Shown: piece by piece, positions 62,937-64,000 of the stretch
Layout: each line of letters opens with the position of its first letter
How positions within the stretch are numbered: the first letter of the stretch is position 1
From: Psychromonas marina
Lineage (GTDB): Bacteria > Pseudomonadota > Gammaproteobacteria > Enterobacterales > Psychromonadaceae
Direction: 5' to 3'
Length of the DNA stretch: 64,000 bases
Assembly (NCBI RefSeq): GCF_030161115.1
Contig: NZ_BSPQ01000009.1
Location: 1 to 64,000, forward strand
Position numbers and translations under genes: made by a program
Notes under the pieces: generated by a model
Database searches by the model: none
Told to the model about the DNA's origin: nothing
What the model saw: only the letters and a program-made list of their open reading frames with translations

Positions 62937-64000
62937 ATGTTCAAAGACACGCCGGATCGCAACGACATAAATAACAAATTCATTAAGCACGATAGCAGTA
63001 TGCTCAATCAAGTCTATGGCACAAACGATGTCACACCTTATTGGATTGCCGATATGGATTTTCCCATCGCCTCTCCAATCAGCGATGCGATGCAACAACT
63101 GGTCAGCCGAGAGTCTTATTCCTATGAATTCGATTCAAAAACGCTGTTTGAATCGATTTCGACATGGAACAAAGATCGTCACGATCTTGATTTAAACCCT
63201 GATCATTTTGTGCAGGTGCCGGGGGTGTTGAGTGCGATTGCCATGTTGATTCGCGACTTTACCAATGAAGGCGAGGGGGTCTTAATCCAAACGCCTGTGT
63301 ATCACCAATTCCGTCGTTTGATTGAATCAGCGGGTCGTAAGGCGGTTAATAATCCGCTTAACATTGAAAATGACCGTTACGTTATCGACTTTGAAGGTTT
63401 TGAAAACAAGTTAAAAAGTGGTGATGTTCATATGGTGCTATTGTGTAATCCGCATAACCCTGTCGGACGCGTTTGGACAAAAATGGAGTTACAGCGTTTG
63501 GTCGCTATCGCCAAAAAATATGAGATATTGATTATCAGTGATGAAGTACATGCTGATATTATTTTTGAAGGCTCAAGCTTCACCAGTATGGCTTCGCTCG
63601 ATTACGACAACAGTCTGACGATTATTGGTTCGCCCGCTAAAAACTTTGGTTTAAACAGTATTTCTAACGGTTATATTTACAGTGATAATCAACGCTTACG
63701 TGAGAAAATAAAAGCAACCTCAGCGTCTATGTCACTGGATCACGGCAATGCCTTCACTATGTATGCCACGATCGCTGCTTACCAACAGGGTAAACCGTGG
63801 TTTGATGCCTTTTTATCTTACACCCAACAGACTCGTCACTGGATCGTTGCGTTTATGGCGAGTGAGCTACCGCAAGTAAAAACCTTTGTACCAGAAGGAA
63901 CTAATCAGATTTGGTTCGATTTTACTGGCTTAGGCTTAACGTCAGATAGGCTAAAATCGTTGTTAACAGAGCAAGCCAAAATGGCATTAACACCCGGGAC
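62937..64000 (+). CDS. PatB/MalY-family PLP-dependent C-S lyase/aminotransferase (3' end outside window)
   Basis: Open from ATG 62937 (AGGA at 62926-62929) to the window end, 354 codons so far; the full family length is about 390. Fold-type I aminotransferase of the MalY/PatB cystathionine beta-lyase group: Y-W-I-A-D-M-D-F near the N-terminus, V-P-G-V-L-S-A-I, C-N-P-H-N-P-V-G-R-V-W, I-S-D-E-V-H-A-D, and the PLP Lys in S-P-A-K-N-F-G. Such enzymes cleave C-S bonds in cystathionine or cysteine conjugates. Its SigZ-like promoter and the glutathione-synthetase neighbour suggest a thiol-metabolism role. Confidence 0.88.
   Translation, partial: MFKDTPDRNDINNKFIKHDSSMLNQVYGTNDVTPYWIADMDFPIASPISDAMQQLVSRESYSYEFDSKTLFESISTWNKDRHDLDLNPDHFVQVPGVLSAIAMLIRDFTNEGEGVLIQTPVYHQFRRLIESAGRKAVNNPLNIENDRYVIDFEGFENKLKSGDVHMVLLCNPHNPVGRVWTKMELQRLVAIAKKYEILIISDEVHADIIFEGSSFTSMASLDYDNSLTIIGSPAKNFGLNSISNGYIYSDNQRLREKIKATSASMSLDHGNAFTMYATIAAYQQGKPWFDAFLSYTQQTRHWIVAFMASELPQVKTFVPEGTNQIWFDFTGLGLTSDRLKSLLTEQAKMALTPG

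Overview
This 64-kb window is chromosomal DNA from a marine gammaproteobacterium, most likely a cold-adapted Psychromonas- or Moritella-like member of the Alteromonadales. The base composition is visibly AT-rich. The housekeeping blocks (fadR, ftsK-lolA-rarA-crcB-serS, thiI, pykA, hexR-glk) are typical gammaproteobacterial ones. The dominant feature is a complete polyunsaturated fatty acid (PUFA) synthase operon, characteristic of psychrophilic or piezophilic marine bacteria. The genus is an inference, since no rRNA gene is present.

Region 1 (1-20.6 kb): a LysE-type exporter and the tail of a dead IS110-family transposase precede pfaR-pfaA-pfaB-pfaC-pfaD. These genes encode an iterative multidomain PUFA synthase (KS-MAT-7xACP-KR-DH; AT; KS-CLF-DH-DH; ER). 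The phosphopantetheinyl transferase (pfaE) needed to arm the seven ACPs is not in the window. PfaR reads as an IS481-type transposase that has lost its catalytic residues. Unusual repeats lie between pfaC and pfaD and after pfaD.

Region 2 (20.6-31.6 kb): a VF530-type DNA-binding protein, the 23S rRNA hydroxylation factor rlhA, dsbB, fadR, then the cell-division, lipoprotein-sorting and translation block ftsK-lolA-rarA-crcB-serS.

Region 3 (32-45 kb), accessory: a lipoprotein alpha-amylase, a DUF1275 membrane protein with a stop at codon 8, a small secreted protein behind a Zur-like operator, a 165-bp palindromic MITE-like element abutting a DUF1624 membrane acyltransferase, a methyltransferase/GNAT pair, two GAF-GGDEF diguanylate cyclases, a two-component system, an isochorismatase-like hydrolase and an EamA transporter.

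Region 4 (45-54.5 kb): lipocalin blc behind a hexanucleotide microsatellite, a second VF530 paralogue, yaeQ, thiI, small conserved proteins, a YdcF/ElyC-type protein, pykA, then hexR and glk separated by an intergenic region with three HexR-like boxes, and tRNA-Ser(GGA).

Region 5 (54.5-64 kb): a gene-poor stretch with a toxin-like fragment, an acyl-CoA synthetase, a broken OsmC-family gene, yigL, a hypoxanthine phosphoribosyltransferase and a LysR regulator. It ends in a thiol-themed locus: ECF sigma factor sigZ, a eukaryotic-type glutathione synthetase, and a PatB/MalY-like C-S lyase cut by the window end. The sigZ and lyase genes share a promoter-like motif with identical 16-nt spacing, suggesting a small SigZ regulon.
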